Source: Sphingomonas sp. DG1-23 (GTDB taxonomy: Bacteria > Pseudomonadota > Alphaproteobacteria > Sphingomonadales > Sphingomonadaceae). Taken from it: a DNA stretch of 64,000 bases. The translations under genes and the position numbers were made by a program. The stretch's first letter is position 1, and each line of letters begins with the position of its first letter. The stretch lies in NCBI RefSeq assembly GCF_030730875.1, contig NZ_JAVAMA010000007.1, forward strand, positions 208,624 through 272,623, read 5' to 3'. The notes beneath the pieces were generated by a model. The model ran no database searches. It saw only the letters and a list, made by a program, of their open reading frames with translations, and had not been told where the DNA came from. This document shows positions 8,212 to 16,368 of the stretch, piece by piece.

Positions 8212-9138
8212 TCAGTGAAAGGACCGCTGGATCCACGGGCGTCCGCGCTCGACCGCGGCGCATTGTCGCGCGGCCATCCGGGCGATGAACGGGTTGGCGT
8301 CGCGTGCTCCGCGCTCGAACACCGCAAGCCGGTCCTCGAGGCTGGCCTGAGCCGAGGCGAGCGCCGTGATCGCGCTGAACTGGATCCGGTCGCTCGGATG
8401 ATGCGCGGCAAAGGATTCGACGAGATTGCGGCCGTCGCCCCCGCCCAATTGCGCGCACAGCGCCAGCAGCGGCTCGACGGCGCTGCGAGTCAGATGCGCC
8501 GCGACGGTCTTGCCTTCGACGTCGAAGCGATACTGGTCGCGGAAACTCAGATGCGGCGCGCGCTCCATGATGTTGAGCGAGACCGAGAGTTCGTCTGCGG
8601 GCAGCTGGGCATGAACGTCGCGATGCGCGCGGTAGAGCATGATCTTGCCCTGCTCGAGCCGTGATCGCTCGACAAAGCGCAGGTCGACTTCGTCGCCGAT
8701 GGCGCCGGCGAAATTGTCATAGTCATATTCGTAATAATCGCTCCAATAGCCGGGGCCCATGTAGCCGGCGGTCAGGAACGAGAAATTATGGTCGTGGGGC
8801 ACATGGTAGAAAAATGCTTCGTGGCCGTTTTCCTGGAGTAACCGATCATCCTCAGATGGCCAGAAATTGGCGCGGATGAAGAAGTCTCGCGCCTGATGCA
8901 GGATCACCACCTGTGGCCCATAGACGTTCCGCGCGCTCTGATCGCGGCAGCGCTGCTTGAGTTCGTCGACGAGCATGTCGGCGAGGAAGTCGCGATTGTT
9001 GGCGAGCGCCTTGAGACCATCGCCGAACGACGCGAAGCAATCCTCGTCGCGTGCGTCGAAACGGCCGCTTTCCAGTGTTTCGACCAGATCGCCGAGCTCG
9101 GCGCGATGCGGTGTCGCGGTTTCGATCACGCGTGGCAT
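8212..9138 (-). CDS. Cupin-like/HEAT protein B2 of the peptide locus
   Basis: A 308-residue paralogue of the protein at 5280-6197. Both have YGPQV, RANFWPS, the histidine cluster (here H112, H115 and H117 in YHVPHDHNFSFLT), GPGY and YEYDYD. The pair also shares MLYRA...H.QLP at the same spacing. The C-terminal ~80 residues are helical and HEAT-like. Conservation of the histidine cluster while the rest diverges argues for a functional metal site. Its start lies inside the end of protein A2 (13-base overlap), so the two are coupled. Function not established. Confidence 0.76.
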   Translation of the reverse strand: MPRVIETATPHRAELGDLVETLESGRFDARDEDCFASFGDGLKALANNRDFLADMLVDELKQRCRDQSARNVYGPQVVILHQARDFFIRANFWPSEDDRLLQENGHEAFFYHVPHDHNFSFLTAGYMGPGYWSDYYEYDYDNFAGAIGDEVDLRFVERSRLEQGKIMLYRAHRDVHAQLPADELSVSLNIMERAPHLSFRDQYRFDVEGKTVAAHLTRSAVEPLLALCAQLGGGDGRNLVESFAAHHPSDRIQFSAITALASAQASLEDRLAVFERGARDANPFIARMAARQCAAVERGRPWIQRSFH

Positions 9139-10103
9139 GCGCCGGCCTCCGCCTCGATCATGCCGAGCGCGTTTCGCGCCGCTGCGCGCAGATCGGGATG
9201 CGGGTCCCGCTCGGCCATCGTGCGGAGGCGCGCACGCGCACGGCCCTCGTTCAGGCGGAACAGTTCGGTGGTCGCGTGCCAACGCAGGAAAAAGCTGTCG
9301 TCATGGGTGAAGGGCTCGACCACGGCGTCGTCCTCGCTGCGTCCCAGCGAGGCGAGGAAGCTGAGCAACATCTGGCTGCGCGAGGCAGTGTCGCTGGTGC
9401 TGCAGGCCGCAACGGCGGTGAGATCCTCCGAATCATATTCCACGAGCAGCGGCGCACGATCGAGCAGGATCTCCGCCTGCAGCACGACGATGTCACCGAT
9501 CGCATGCTCTATGACATAGCTCTGGGTCCGGCCGTCGAGCGTCAGGATCTCGCCATCTTCCAGTGCGCGATACCCGGCCGGGCGACATTTCGGGCTGTCG
9601 TCCAGGCTGAAATTGCCCGATACCTGCGGTGCGTCCCACATGCGCAGCACTGCACCGCCGGCGCGCAGGAACTTCTGCACCGATACGGTGCCGGTGAAGG
9701 TGATCGCCGCAGGCCCGCGGCGCTGCATCTTCTTCGCGGCGAGTGCATCCACCGGCAGGCTGTTCAGCGCGATGTTGACATGACGATGCGCGAATATCGC
9801 GACGCCGTGTTGGAAGCCGTTGCCGGTCGGTGCGAGCGGGGGCTCGAAATAGGCGTCGCGAAGCGCGTCTTGCGCCATCGCGGCGATCCAGCCATCGATC
9901 CAGCCGGTGTCGGCAAAAGCGGCCTCCACCAATGCGCGAACGCTGTCGGCGGTCGGATCGGCGAGCGTATCGAGTGCCTGATGCAGCGCCGCCAGCGCCG
10001 GCTGCAGGCGCCAGTGATGCGTCGGCAGGCTGGTCGGCAGCGCGTCGCCACGGGCCTGCTCCGCCTTGATGAAATATCGCCGAAGTTCTTGTCTGGAAAT
10101 CAT
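9126..10103 (-). CDS. HEAT-repeat/cupin-like protein A2 of the peptide locus
   Basis: A 325-residue paralogue of the protein at 6226-7206. Both end in the same HEAT-like block (LRWHATTELFRLN... then RDPHPDLRAAARNALGMI here). The middle is beta-rich. The start at 10103 is chosen because it follows a GGAGG-like site and sits just after a hairpin and the 46-residue peptide gene. The order peptide, hairpin, A, B repeats the order further down the locus, so the A-B pair was probably duplicated as a unit and each copy may serve its own peptide. Confidence 0.74.
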   Translation of the reverse strand: MISRQELRRYFIKAEQARGDALPTSLPTHHWRLQPALAALHQALDTLADPTADSVRALVEAAFADTGWIDGWIAAMAQDALRDAYFEPPLAPTGNGFQHGVAIFAHRHVNIALNSLPVDALAAKKMQRRGPAAITFTGTVSVQKFLRAGGAVLRMWDAPQVSGNFSLDDSPKCRPAGYRALEDGEILTLDGRTQSYVIEHAIGDIVVLQAEILLDRAPLLVEYDSEDLTAVAACSTSDTASRSQMLLSFLASLGRSEDDAVVEPFTHDDSFFLRWHATTELFRLNEGRARARLRTMAERDPHPDLRAAARNALGMIEAEAGACHA

Positions 10104-10209
10104 ACATCCTCCAGCGCCAGGCACGATTCCGCGCTCGCCGCACCTCACGGATGCAGCGGGATCGATGCTGGCTTGTCCGCAGACGTCTAGTTCGAGCGCG
10201 GATGGACGG

Positions 10210-10231
10210 GCCGTGGCGGGTTCGCCACGGC
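10210..10231 (-). terminator. Hairpin between peptide 3 and protein A2 (attenuator candidate)
   Basis: A perfect 9-bp inverted repeat, GCCGTGGCG with a four-base loop, lies 16 bases after the stop of the 46-residue peptide gene and about 105 bases before protein A2. It occupies the same relative position as the hairpin at 7257-7288. No T-run follows, so partial termination or message stabilisation is more likely than full termination. Confidence 0.6.
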
Positions 10232-10247
10232 GCCTGGCCGATCGCCG

Positions 10248-10388
10248 CTATCCCCCGATGATATAGGTCCCGACGATCACGCCGATGCAGACCGGCCCCC
10301 CGACCTCCTGACGCGTGACGTGCCCGCAAACTCCAACCGGGGTGCGCAGGGTGAAGGCGGACGCGTGTACGCTGCTGATCTTCTTCAT
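10248..10388 (-). CDS. Short peptide 3, candidate precursor
   Basis: A 46-residue peptide preceded by a strong GGGGGGAA ribosome site. It has a basic start (MKKISSVHASAF), two Cys (in GVCGHV and GPVCIGV), a QEVGGPV segment that could be a double-glycine-type cleavage site, and a hydrophobic Gly-rich end (CIGVIVGTYIIGG). It lacks the NLPxLD motif of the other two peptides but keeps EVG. As the first gene of the cluster before an A-B pair, it is a candidate precursor. Assignment is inferred. Confidence 0.68.
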   Translation of the reverse strand: MKKISSVHASAFTLRTPVGVCGHVTRQEVGGPVCIGVIVGTYIIGG

Positions 10389-10628
10389 CGATATTCCCCC
10401 CAAAGACGGCCGGCGGAACCGGCCAGTGCCTTCCAAATCGCGGCCCTGGCGCACAGCTCTCCGCTTCGCCGATCGCGTGATGTCGCGATCGGCGGATCGG
10501 TGTCCGTCTGGGCTTTTCGACGAGAACGGCTGTTCGATGCCGTCAATCAATTAGTCTCGCGGCAACGGAAAACCTGTCGCACTTTTTTGAAATTATTTTT
10601 CGAAGAGGGAACTTCCCGGCGCCCGCCT

Positions 10629-11243
10629 TCAGATTCGGAGCATCAACCGGTCCATTTCGCTCTCGCGCCGATGGTCGGCCAGCACTTCCGAAAGCTGCCG
10701 GATTACCGCGCGCTGGCGGCGGAGCCGCACGAACAGGAACGCGATGGTCGCGGCGATCACCGCCATCCCGAGCAATGCCGACCAGCTGAGCAAGGCTTGC
10801 GACAGATGCGGACCGAGCGGACGCCCCTCGCGCTGGCTCAGCACTGCGAACATCATTCCCAGCAAGGTCGCCGGCCCGAACAGCGTCAGGTCGAACAGAG
10901 TGCGGCGGACGCGCGCGCGGTATCTCCGTATCTGGCCCTCGAGGAAGGTCTCCCGGTCGCGCTGGTCGGCACCCCATTCCACGCGGCGCAGCCGATAACG
11001 GGTCCGTGCGGACCACAGAAGCAGCAGCAGGATCATCACGCCGGCGGCGAGCGAGCCGAGCGTGAATTTGCGCCAGATCCCGAACACGACGAAGACGGTC
11101 AAGCAAGCCGCGATCAGCAACTCCGCCCGCTCGATCCAGCGGGCACGCCGCAGCACGCGCTCCGACAGCGCCGACACCTCTTCCGCTGCATGCCGTACGC
11201 TGCCACGCCACAATTCGGAGAGGTCGTCGAACTCACCGGCCAT
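10629..11243 (-). CDS. Membrane protein partner of ECF sigma factor
   Basis: A 204-residue protein with a cytoplasmic helical N-terminus (about 45 residues), two hydrophobic segments near 42-80, an Arg-rich loop, two more helices (about 118-165), and a charged tail. It overlaps the end of the sigma gene by 11 bases, an arrangement usual for sigma/anti-sigma pairs. It has no recognisable zinc anti-sigma motif, so anti-sigma function is inferred from coupling. It might instead be a sensor of membrane state. Confidence 0.72.
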   Translation of the reverse strand: MAGEFDDLSELWRGSVRHAAEEVSALSERVLRRARWIERAELLIAACLTVFVVFGIWRKFTLGSLAAGVMILLLLLWSARTRYRLRRVEWGADQRDRETFLEGQIRRYRARVRRTLFDLTLFGPATLLGMMFAVLSQREGRPLGPHLSQALLSWSALLGMAVIAATIAFLFVRLRRQRAVIRQLSEVLADHRRESEMDRLMLRI

Positions 11244-11733
11244 GCGGTGCCCCCATTTGCTCGACCAGCGCCGATTTTGCCCGCTGGCAGCGGAGCATCG
11301 CGGCATTGGCGGTGATCCCCAATGTCTCGCCGATCTCTATGAATGAGAAACCTTCCAGCATCAGCGTCGCCGTCTCCCGCTGGGCCACGCTCAACTGCCG
11401 CATCGCCGCCAGCAATCGCGACCGCCGATCCGCGACGATCGCCGCTTCGTCGGGCTGCAGGTCGGCGGTGGGAAGCTCTTCGCCCAATTCTTCCGTAACA
11501 GGATTCCGCGCGCGGCGCGAGACGTGCGTCACTGCGCGCTTCTGCGCGATGCTGGCGATATAGGTCTTGAGCGAGGATTGGCCGCGAAAGGACGGTAGTG
11601 CGCGCCACACGGCAAGGACGATCTCCTGCTTGAGATCCTCGCGTTGGCTCGGATCGGCTTCATAGGCGAGTGCTATGCGCGAAAGCAGCCCGGAATGGGT
11701 GCGTATGACGTCATCGAAGCCCACATCGCTCAA
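11233..11733 (-). CDS. ECF-type RNA polymerase sigma factor
   Basis: A 166-residue sigma-70 family protein. Region 2 (DLKQEIVLAVWRALPSFRGQSSLKTYI) recognises the -10 and core; region 4 (LSVAQRETATLMLEGFSFIEIGETLGITANAAMLRCQRAK, abbreviated) is the helix-turn-helix for the -35. The length is usual for ECF sigmas. The most upstream usable start is TTG at 11733 behind GGGGGCGAG; a GTG three codons later is possible. It lies upstream of the peptide locus on the same strand and could control it, but no matching promoter motif was proven. Confidence 0.88.
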   Translation of the reverse strand: MSDVGFDDVIRTHSGLLSRIALAYEADPSQREDLKQEIVLAVWRALPSFRGQSSLKTYIASIAQKRAVTHVSRRARNPVTEELGEELPTADLQPDEAAIVADRRSRLLAAMRQLSVAQRETATLMLEGFSFIEIGETLGITANAAMLRCQRAKSALVEQMGAPHGR

Positions 11734-12104
11734 GACGTTTACTCGCCCCCGGACAACCAGCCACTATCAGCGACTTAAACCGATCCGATGCGACAGGAAA
11801 GCATTGTCGTGGCGACTTGCCAGCGCATCCCGCGCACTTTGGCGGATCATGCCGGATCGCCAGCCCGCATGGCCCGCATCCGAGCGGCAGCCATCGCCTT
11901 CGTAGCGTCTGAAAGCTGACATTCCTCAGAGTGCGTCGTTTGACCGGGCCATGGGGAGGGTGCGGCCAGTCAGGGACACGCCCCCTATAGCCGCGAAGAA
12001 GGAGTTGGCGGTCACGACATGGTAGCTGCTTGCGATGACGGCGCGGGCTAGTTGACTGCCAACCTCGCCCGCACCGATGGATACCGGTGGTCGTCACGGC
12101 AGCC
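11734..12104. other. Non-coding stretch upstream of the sigma gene
   Basis: About 370 bases without a convincing gene on either strand. The right part of the sigma promoter should lie here. Open frames crossing it have no ribosome site and odd composition. It borders the decayed SDR remnant, so part of it may be degraded coding sequence. Confidence 0.5.
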
Positions 12105-12210
12105 TCAGGCGCCGAACGCGCCGTCGATCGTGGGCATCGCACCGGTGACGAAGCCCGCTTCCGATCCCGCCAACCACGCGACCATCGCCGCGACCTCCTC
12201 GCCCCGTCGC
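12105..12210 (-). pseudogene. SDR-family dehydrogenase, C-terminal remnant
   Basis: The minus strand reads RRGEEVAAMVAWLAGSEAGF, then VTGAMPTIDGAFGA and a TGA stop at 12105. This is the canonical C-terminus of short-chain dehydrogenases (the EEVA...FLASD..F.TG....DGG region). Everything upstream, about 200 residues including the Rossmann fold and catalytic Tyr-Lys, is missing. The remnant abuts the TetR remnant at about 12210. Confidence 0.75.
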
Positions 12211-12212
12211 CG

Positions 12213-12535
12213 AAGTGCTAACTGCCGTGCTGGAGGAAGCGGCCCGCCGGTATGCAGCCGATCCCGACGCCGCCGGCTGCCTCGTGCTGGAAGGAACCCG
12301 CTGCAATGATCCGGAAGCGCGGGAGGCAGCGCGCGCCTTCAATGTCGCGGCAGAGGGCGTGATCCGCGACTATGTCGCCGCGCGCCATCCCGAGGCGGCG
12401 GAGCGGATGGCCGACTTCGTCAGCACGACTATGTCCGGCCTCTCGGCCAAAACCCGTAACGGCCACGGCCTGGATCGACTACTTGCTTCCAGCCGTCTCG
12501 CCGGCCTGGCCCTTGCGCAGGCCCTTTCCGTCTGA
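12213..12535 (+). pseudogene. TetR-family regulator, C-terminal remnant
   Basis: About 106 codons match the ligand-binding C-terminal half of a TetR/AcrR regulator (GCLVLEGTRCNDPEAREAA, then helices ending in LAGLALAQAL). The N-terminal DNA-binding helix-turn-helix (about 80-90 residues) is absent. A reading frame from an internal ATG exists but it could not bind DNA. TetR and SDR genes are often divergent neighbours, so one deletion removing both 5' halves and the shared promoter explains this pair. Confidence 0.72.
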
Positions 12536-13012
12536 ACGGCCATTGCTTGCGGGTCGGCTTGCCGCACGAGATTGCCGGCTGCGGCGAGTTGCGACGGCGC
12601 TCGAGGATGTTCTTCTGCCGCCCCGGTGCGTTTGTGATGCGGCTCATGGAAGAGGCCGGGCCGGGCGGACGGATCGCCGCCGCGTCGATGACAGCCGCGG
12701 CACCCAAAATGGCAAGGCCGGCCTGTGGGACGAAGGAGGAAATCACATTCGAGTGGTGGGTCCGATGTCCGTCATGGACAGAGGCCGAAGTGGCTGATTT
12801 CCGCCATTCCAAGCCGATTGCGCGGGGCCGATGCCCCCTAAGATATCCCCACTTATATTTTTTCATGCATCGCACGGCGCATCCGGCCAAGCGAAGTCGC
12901 TCGTTCAAATATTCTCGAAGCGTCGGATAGTGGGTTATGGCAGATATTGGGTAAGACTCGACATTAGTTTGAGACTGTACGACGATGATGGCCGTCAAAG
13001 GGGAGGGGTTCC
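12536..13012. other. Non-coding junction region with att-like repeat
   Basis: About 475 bases with no gene I can support. An open frame of 127 codons at 12547-12930 has no ribosome site and no recognisable content. The stretch contains the 14-bp tRNA-end repeat at 12754-12767. Base composition drops in AT-rich patches after about 12840, consistent with entering the transferred element. Confidence 0.55.
12754..12767 (+). repeat. Candidate distal attachment site (attL), 14-bp tRNA-Lys 3' end copy
   Basis: TGGTGGGTCCGATG occurs here and at 59451-59464, in the same orientation. The second copy is the 3' end of tRNA-Lys (last 14 nt including CCA). An exact 14-mer in the right orientation, on the far side of an integrase-bearing element, is what site-specific integration into a tRNA 3' end leaves behind. 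Chance occurrence in 64 kb is very unlikely. Confidence 0.65.
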
Positions 13013-13195
13013 ATGAAAATCCTCGCGCTGGCGGCGCTTCTTGTCTTGGGACCGGCAAGTGCCAATCCCTGCATGGCTTTCGGCGGACAGGGTGGATGCT
13101 GCAAAATATGCACAAAAGGGAAAGCATGCGGCAACAGCTGCATCGCGCGACACCTTAATTGTCATCAGCCGCCGGGGTGCGCGTGCAACGGGTGA
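13013..13195 (+). CDS. Small exported Cys-rich protein
   Basis: A 60-residue protein with a GGGGAGGGG ribosome site. An N-terminal signal peptide (MKILALAALLVLGPASA) is followed by a compact domain with eight Cys in the pattern C...CC.IC..G.ACG.SCI......C..PPGCAC. I have seen this CK.C..GKACG.SCI...CH.PPGCAC pattern in many small bacterial proteins of unknown function. The conserved cysteines suggest disulfides or a metal site in the periplasm. Its stop overlaps a GTG of the next frame. Confidence 0.82.
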   Translation: MKILALAALLVLGPASANPCMAFGGQGGCCKICTKGKACGNSCIARHLNCHQPPGCACNG

Positions 13196-13545
13196 CGCCA
13201 GGCGGGGCGAATCTCCGCACCGTACCATCGGATGGCAAGACCTGCTGGTTCGGCCAGTTCGTCGAACGCGAGTTTGCGGACGAGCTTGAGCAGGAGTTGC
13301 TTCAGGCCGCTGCGCTCCATCGTTCATGGAAGTCATATCGCACATCGCGGGACCTGAACCCGGACGACATCGAGCAGCTTCGGCGCCACTGGTACGGCTA
13401 TCCGCCGGTCAGAATCGGCGATCGAGCAGGCCGGGCGATGCTTGACGGCACGGCGTGCGTGTGGGCTGGTTGGACGATCTACTCTCTGCTCATGAATGTG
13501 TTCCTCGGGGGCGCAGCGGCATGGCACGCAATGGCTGGTGGCTAG
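13192..13545 (+). CDS. Hypothetical protein with C-terminal membrane segment
   Basis: A 117-residue product if the GTG at 13192 is used; that codon overlaps the previous stop (GTGA), which favours coupling. An in-frame ATG at 13159 inside the previous gene would add 11 residues. The middle is charged and helical (FADELEQELLQAAALHRSWKS is an example of its style), and residues about 93-113 form one hydrophobic helix. Not recognised. Confidence 0.55.
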   Translation: MTPGGANLRTVPSDGKTCWFGQFVEREFADELEQELLQAAALHRSWKSYRTSRDLNPDDIEQLRRHWYGYPPVRIGDRAGRAMLDGTACVWAGWTIYSLLMNVFLGGAAAWHAMAGG

Positions 13546-13940
13546 GGCGGCCTCTCGACGCTCTGTCCCCAATGGTCCGGAATACTGAAGAGGCGCTGCA
13601 GTATTTGCGGCCACTGTTCGCCGGTAAAGACCGCGAGCTTCTCGTAGCCTTGTGCCTCGGTGGCAATCTGCGGGTCCGGCGCTGCATTCGCGTGCCCGGC
13701 AACGAAGTCTCGTGCCCCGCGCCGGTCCGGCGCATTCTCAATGGGGCGATGCAGGTCCGTGCCCCGTCGTTGTTGCTCGCCCACAACCATCCCTCTGAAG
13801 ATCACCGTCCTAGCGAGGCGGACCAAGTGATGACGCGACAGATCTCTCGGGCATGTCGCGATATTGGAATCCGTCTCGTAGATCACATCATCATCGGTGG
13901 GGAGCGCTACTCAAGCTTTCGTCAGCTCGGCATAATGTAG
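13521..13940 (+). CDS. Short RadC-like JAB/MPN-domain protein
   Basis: A 139-residue protein. The C-terminal half has the JAMM metalloprotease-like motif LLAHNHPSEDHRPSEAD, followed by DHIIIGGERYSSFRQLG, the end of RadC/JAB family domains. Standard RadC is about 220 residues with an N-terminal helix-hairpin-helix region; that is absent here, so this is a JAB-only form often found in mobile elements. The ATG at 13521 overlaps the previous gene by 25 bases. Confidence 0.82.
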   Translation: MARNGWWLGRPLDALSPMVRNTEEALQYLRPLFAGKDRELLVALCLGGNLRVRRCIRVPGNEVSCPAPVRRILNGAMQVRAPSLLLAHNHPSEDHRPSEADQVMTRQISRACRDIGIRLVDHIIIGGERYSSFRQLGIM

Positions 13941-14098
13941 AATCGTTGCAGCCGGTGGGGTTCGCCCCAATCCGCTTCGCCGATTTGACGGTTCACGCAC
14001 CAAAATTGGAGAACCGGATGCGAGTCGAGCGGATTGACAGCGATGGTCCTTCGCGTGCTAGCAAAAATAATCTGCGTGGGGGAAAATGCTTGCGAAAT

Positions 14099-14407
14099 AT
14101 GAGGGGCTTTGTCGCGACGGTCGTGCTGACGATGATCTGCGGTGCAGATGCGATGGCGCAGGAGGTCACGACCTATACCTACGACTCGCTGGGCAGGCTC
14201 TCGCAGACTGCCATATCGGGCGGGCCGAAGAGTGGCACTTCTACGAGCACATGCTTCGATGCGGCCGGAAACCGTCGGGCATATGCTGTTGGCGCCGCCG
14301 GTATCTCGGCGTGCGCAATGCAGGGTTCAAGCGTGCGGACGACGGATGCCGACAGATCAATCCCGGAAACCATGGTGGATGTAACCGAGCGACCTGTGGT
14401 CGAGTGA
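14099..14407 (+). CDS. Short exported YD-repeat protein
   Basis: A 102-residue protein with a signal peptide (MRGFVATVVLTMICGADAMAQ) followed by a single Rhs/YD-type repeat: TTYTYDSLGRLSQ, then CFDAAGNRRAY. The rest is not recognised. A TTG at 14090 with a better-placed GGGGGA site could be the true start. It precedes two large Rhs-like genes on the same strand, so it is either a displaced piece of the same system or an accessory repeat protein. Confidence 0.68.
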   Translation: MRGFVATVVLTMICGADAMAQEVTTYTYDSLGRLSQTAISGGPKSGTSTSTCFDAAGNRRAYAVGAAGISACAMQGSSVRTTDADRSIPETMVDVTERPVVE

Positions 14408-14469
14408 GCCAGCGGACGGCTGAAGCCGGTCTCGCGATCTATTATCAACTTTCATCATCGAGAGAAAAT

Positions 14470-16368
14470 ATGCGTCTTCCGTGTCCCGGGAGTTCAGCCG
14501 CGCCGAACGCATTGGCGGGCAAAACCGCGTTCCTGTTGGGTCTTGTCGTTCCTGGCTTCCTAGCCGGCTCGGCTATGGCTCAGATCACCCCGCCACCCCC
14601 GCTGAGTACGTCAAGTCCCGGTGGCGTGAATTACCGGACCGGCGCCTATTCCTATAGCGACGTGGATCTTTCCATCGGGGGAAGTGGCGAGCAGGGGCTG
14701 AGCCTTACGCGGACTTACAACAGTGCGATCGAGGTGCCGTCGGACATCTATATGGGCGCACGCGGCTGGACCCATAGCCTGCAGGGCTATGTCAGCGCGG
14801 CTCGTATCCCTATCGGTCCCGGCGAGGAGCCGCCGCTGCCCGGGCGGGAATCCTATGTGTATACCGTTACCATCGGTGGTCGATCTGCTACGTTCCAAGG
14901 CGGCAGCCGCTATGTTCCGAACAAGACCACAACGGGCGGGCCCGTAGGCGACTATTACGCCACCAGCAATTCGAACACCACGCTGGTGTTCAACGGCACT
15001 ACCGGAGCCGGCTACTACACCTTCACCGACTCGGACGGAACCATCGTCAATTTCAGGGCGGGCGCCGGCGGATACATCTCCAACCTGACGATGCCGAACG
15101 GCACGCGCTGGGATTGGACCTATGGCGGCGATGCACGCATCAAAAGCGTCATAAGCAATCGTGGCTGGGCCATCCTGTTTGATGGATACACCAGTGCTTG
15201 CGCCGTAAACATGGCCAGCGTCTACATCACCGCGACTTCGACGTGTCCGGCAAATGCGCAGACGGTGAGCTATACGTACACGGCCGGGAGCTACAATAGC
15301 AGCGCGAAGCTGTTGGTATCGGCGACCAAGGCCGGAGAGGCAACGACCTATACCTATACTGGTGCCGATCATCTGGGATGCATGAAGTTACCGGGTCAAT
15401 CGGTATGCGCAATCCAGAACATCTATTTCGCCTGCCCGAATGATCCAGCGAACTCCTATCCGGTCCAGCCTTCAGTGCGTGCCAAGGACCCGGTCGTGTC
15501 GCAAACCGACGCTGGTGGAAGAACAACAAGCTATGCCTACGCAACCAACATGCAGGCAGTATCCAATAACAACCTCTATGTTTGCGGTAGCCACAATGGC
15601 GATCCGGACTATTGGACGGGGTTGAGTTCTAATACGCATTTGTCGACCAATTACGGTACCTCGAGGGATGTGCTCGTAAGTCCTGGGAGTAACGACGCAA
15701 CAATATTCGACGAGATCGGCCGAACTTTCCGGATCGGGCAGAGCAGCTTTGGCCTCGATTCCGTAACCTACCCGGAGGGAAACGAAGTCCTGACCCTCCG
15801 CGACCTGCAAGGAAAGGCGCTCACGCAGAAATTGATCCCCAAGCCCGGCTCGGGGCTCGGCGTGCAGGAAGGGGTGATCAGCTATCCCACTAGCTGCCCC
15901 AACCCCAAGGTCTGTGGCAAGCCAGACTATGTGGTCGATCCCAATGGAAATCGGACAGACTTTACATATGATCCCAACCATGGTGGCGTGCTGACCGCGA
16001 CCGGGCCTGCAGTGAACGGAATACGGCCCCAGACTCGCTATAGCTATGCCCAGCGCCACGCCTGGATCAGAAACAACGCCGGAGGGTTCGCACAGGCTAC
16101 GACGCCGGTCTGGCTTCTGGTCGAGGAGCGTCGTTGCCGCACTACGGCTGCGGCCGGCAATGGATGTACCGGCGGCGCTGCGGACGAGGTGGTGACCAGC
16201 TACGACTATGGGCCGAGCACGGGCGCCGCCGGCAACAACCTCCTGCTCAGGGGCACTGTCGTGACCACGCAGGACGCCGGCAGTCAGCGCAGGTGTTTCG
16301 GATATGACGACCAAGGCAACCAAATCTGGGAAGCCAGTCCTCGTGCTGGTCTCGCGGGGTGCTATTGA
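14470..16368 (+). CDS. Exported Rhs/YD-repeat protein, N-terminal half
   Basis: A 632-residue protein. A signal peptide ends near SAMAQ (residue ~38), followed by the Rhs N-terminal motif [19 protein letters not shown] and many YD-like repeats ([42 protein letters not shown]). It stops at [14 protein letters not shown]...GCY and the next gene starts in the same TGATG. A typical Rhs protein is one chain of 1,400 or more residues; here the shell is divided into two Sec-exported polypeptides. Confidence 0.86.
   Translation: MRLPCPGSSAAPNALAGKTAFLLGLVVPGFLAGSAMAQITPPPPLSTSSPGGVNYRTGAYSYSDVDLSIGGSGEQGLSLTRTYNSAIEVPSDIYMGARGWTHSLQGYVSAARIPIGPGEEPPLPGRESYVYTVTIGGRSATFQGGSRYVPNKTTTGGPVGDYYATSNSNTTLVFNGTTGAGYYTFTDSDGTIVNFRAGAGGYISNLTMPNGTRWDWTYGGDARIKSVISNRGWAILFDGYTSACAVNMASVYITATSTCPANAQTVSYTYTAGSYNSSAKLLVSATKAGEATTYTYTGADHLGCMKLPGQSVCAIQNIYFACPNDPANSYPVQPSVRAKDPVVSQTDAGGRTTSYAYATNMQAVSNNNLYVCGSHNGDPDYWTGLSSNTHLSTNYGTSRDVLVSPGSNDATIFDEIGRTFRIGQSSFGLDSVTYPEGNEVLTLRDLQGKALTQKLIPKPGSGLGVQEGVISYPTSCPNPKVCGKPDYVVDPNGNRTDFTYDPNHGGVLTATGPAVNGIRPQTRYSYAQRHAWIRNNAGGFAQATTPVWLLVEERRCRTTAAAGNGCTGGAADEVVTSYDYGPSTGAAGNNLLLRGTVVTTQDAGSQRRCFGYDDQGNQIWEASPRAGLAGCY

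Noticed and set aside
12547..12930. A 127-codon frame in the junction region
   Set aside because: No ribosome site, no recognisable domain, and it crosses the putative attachment site and a change of base composition.
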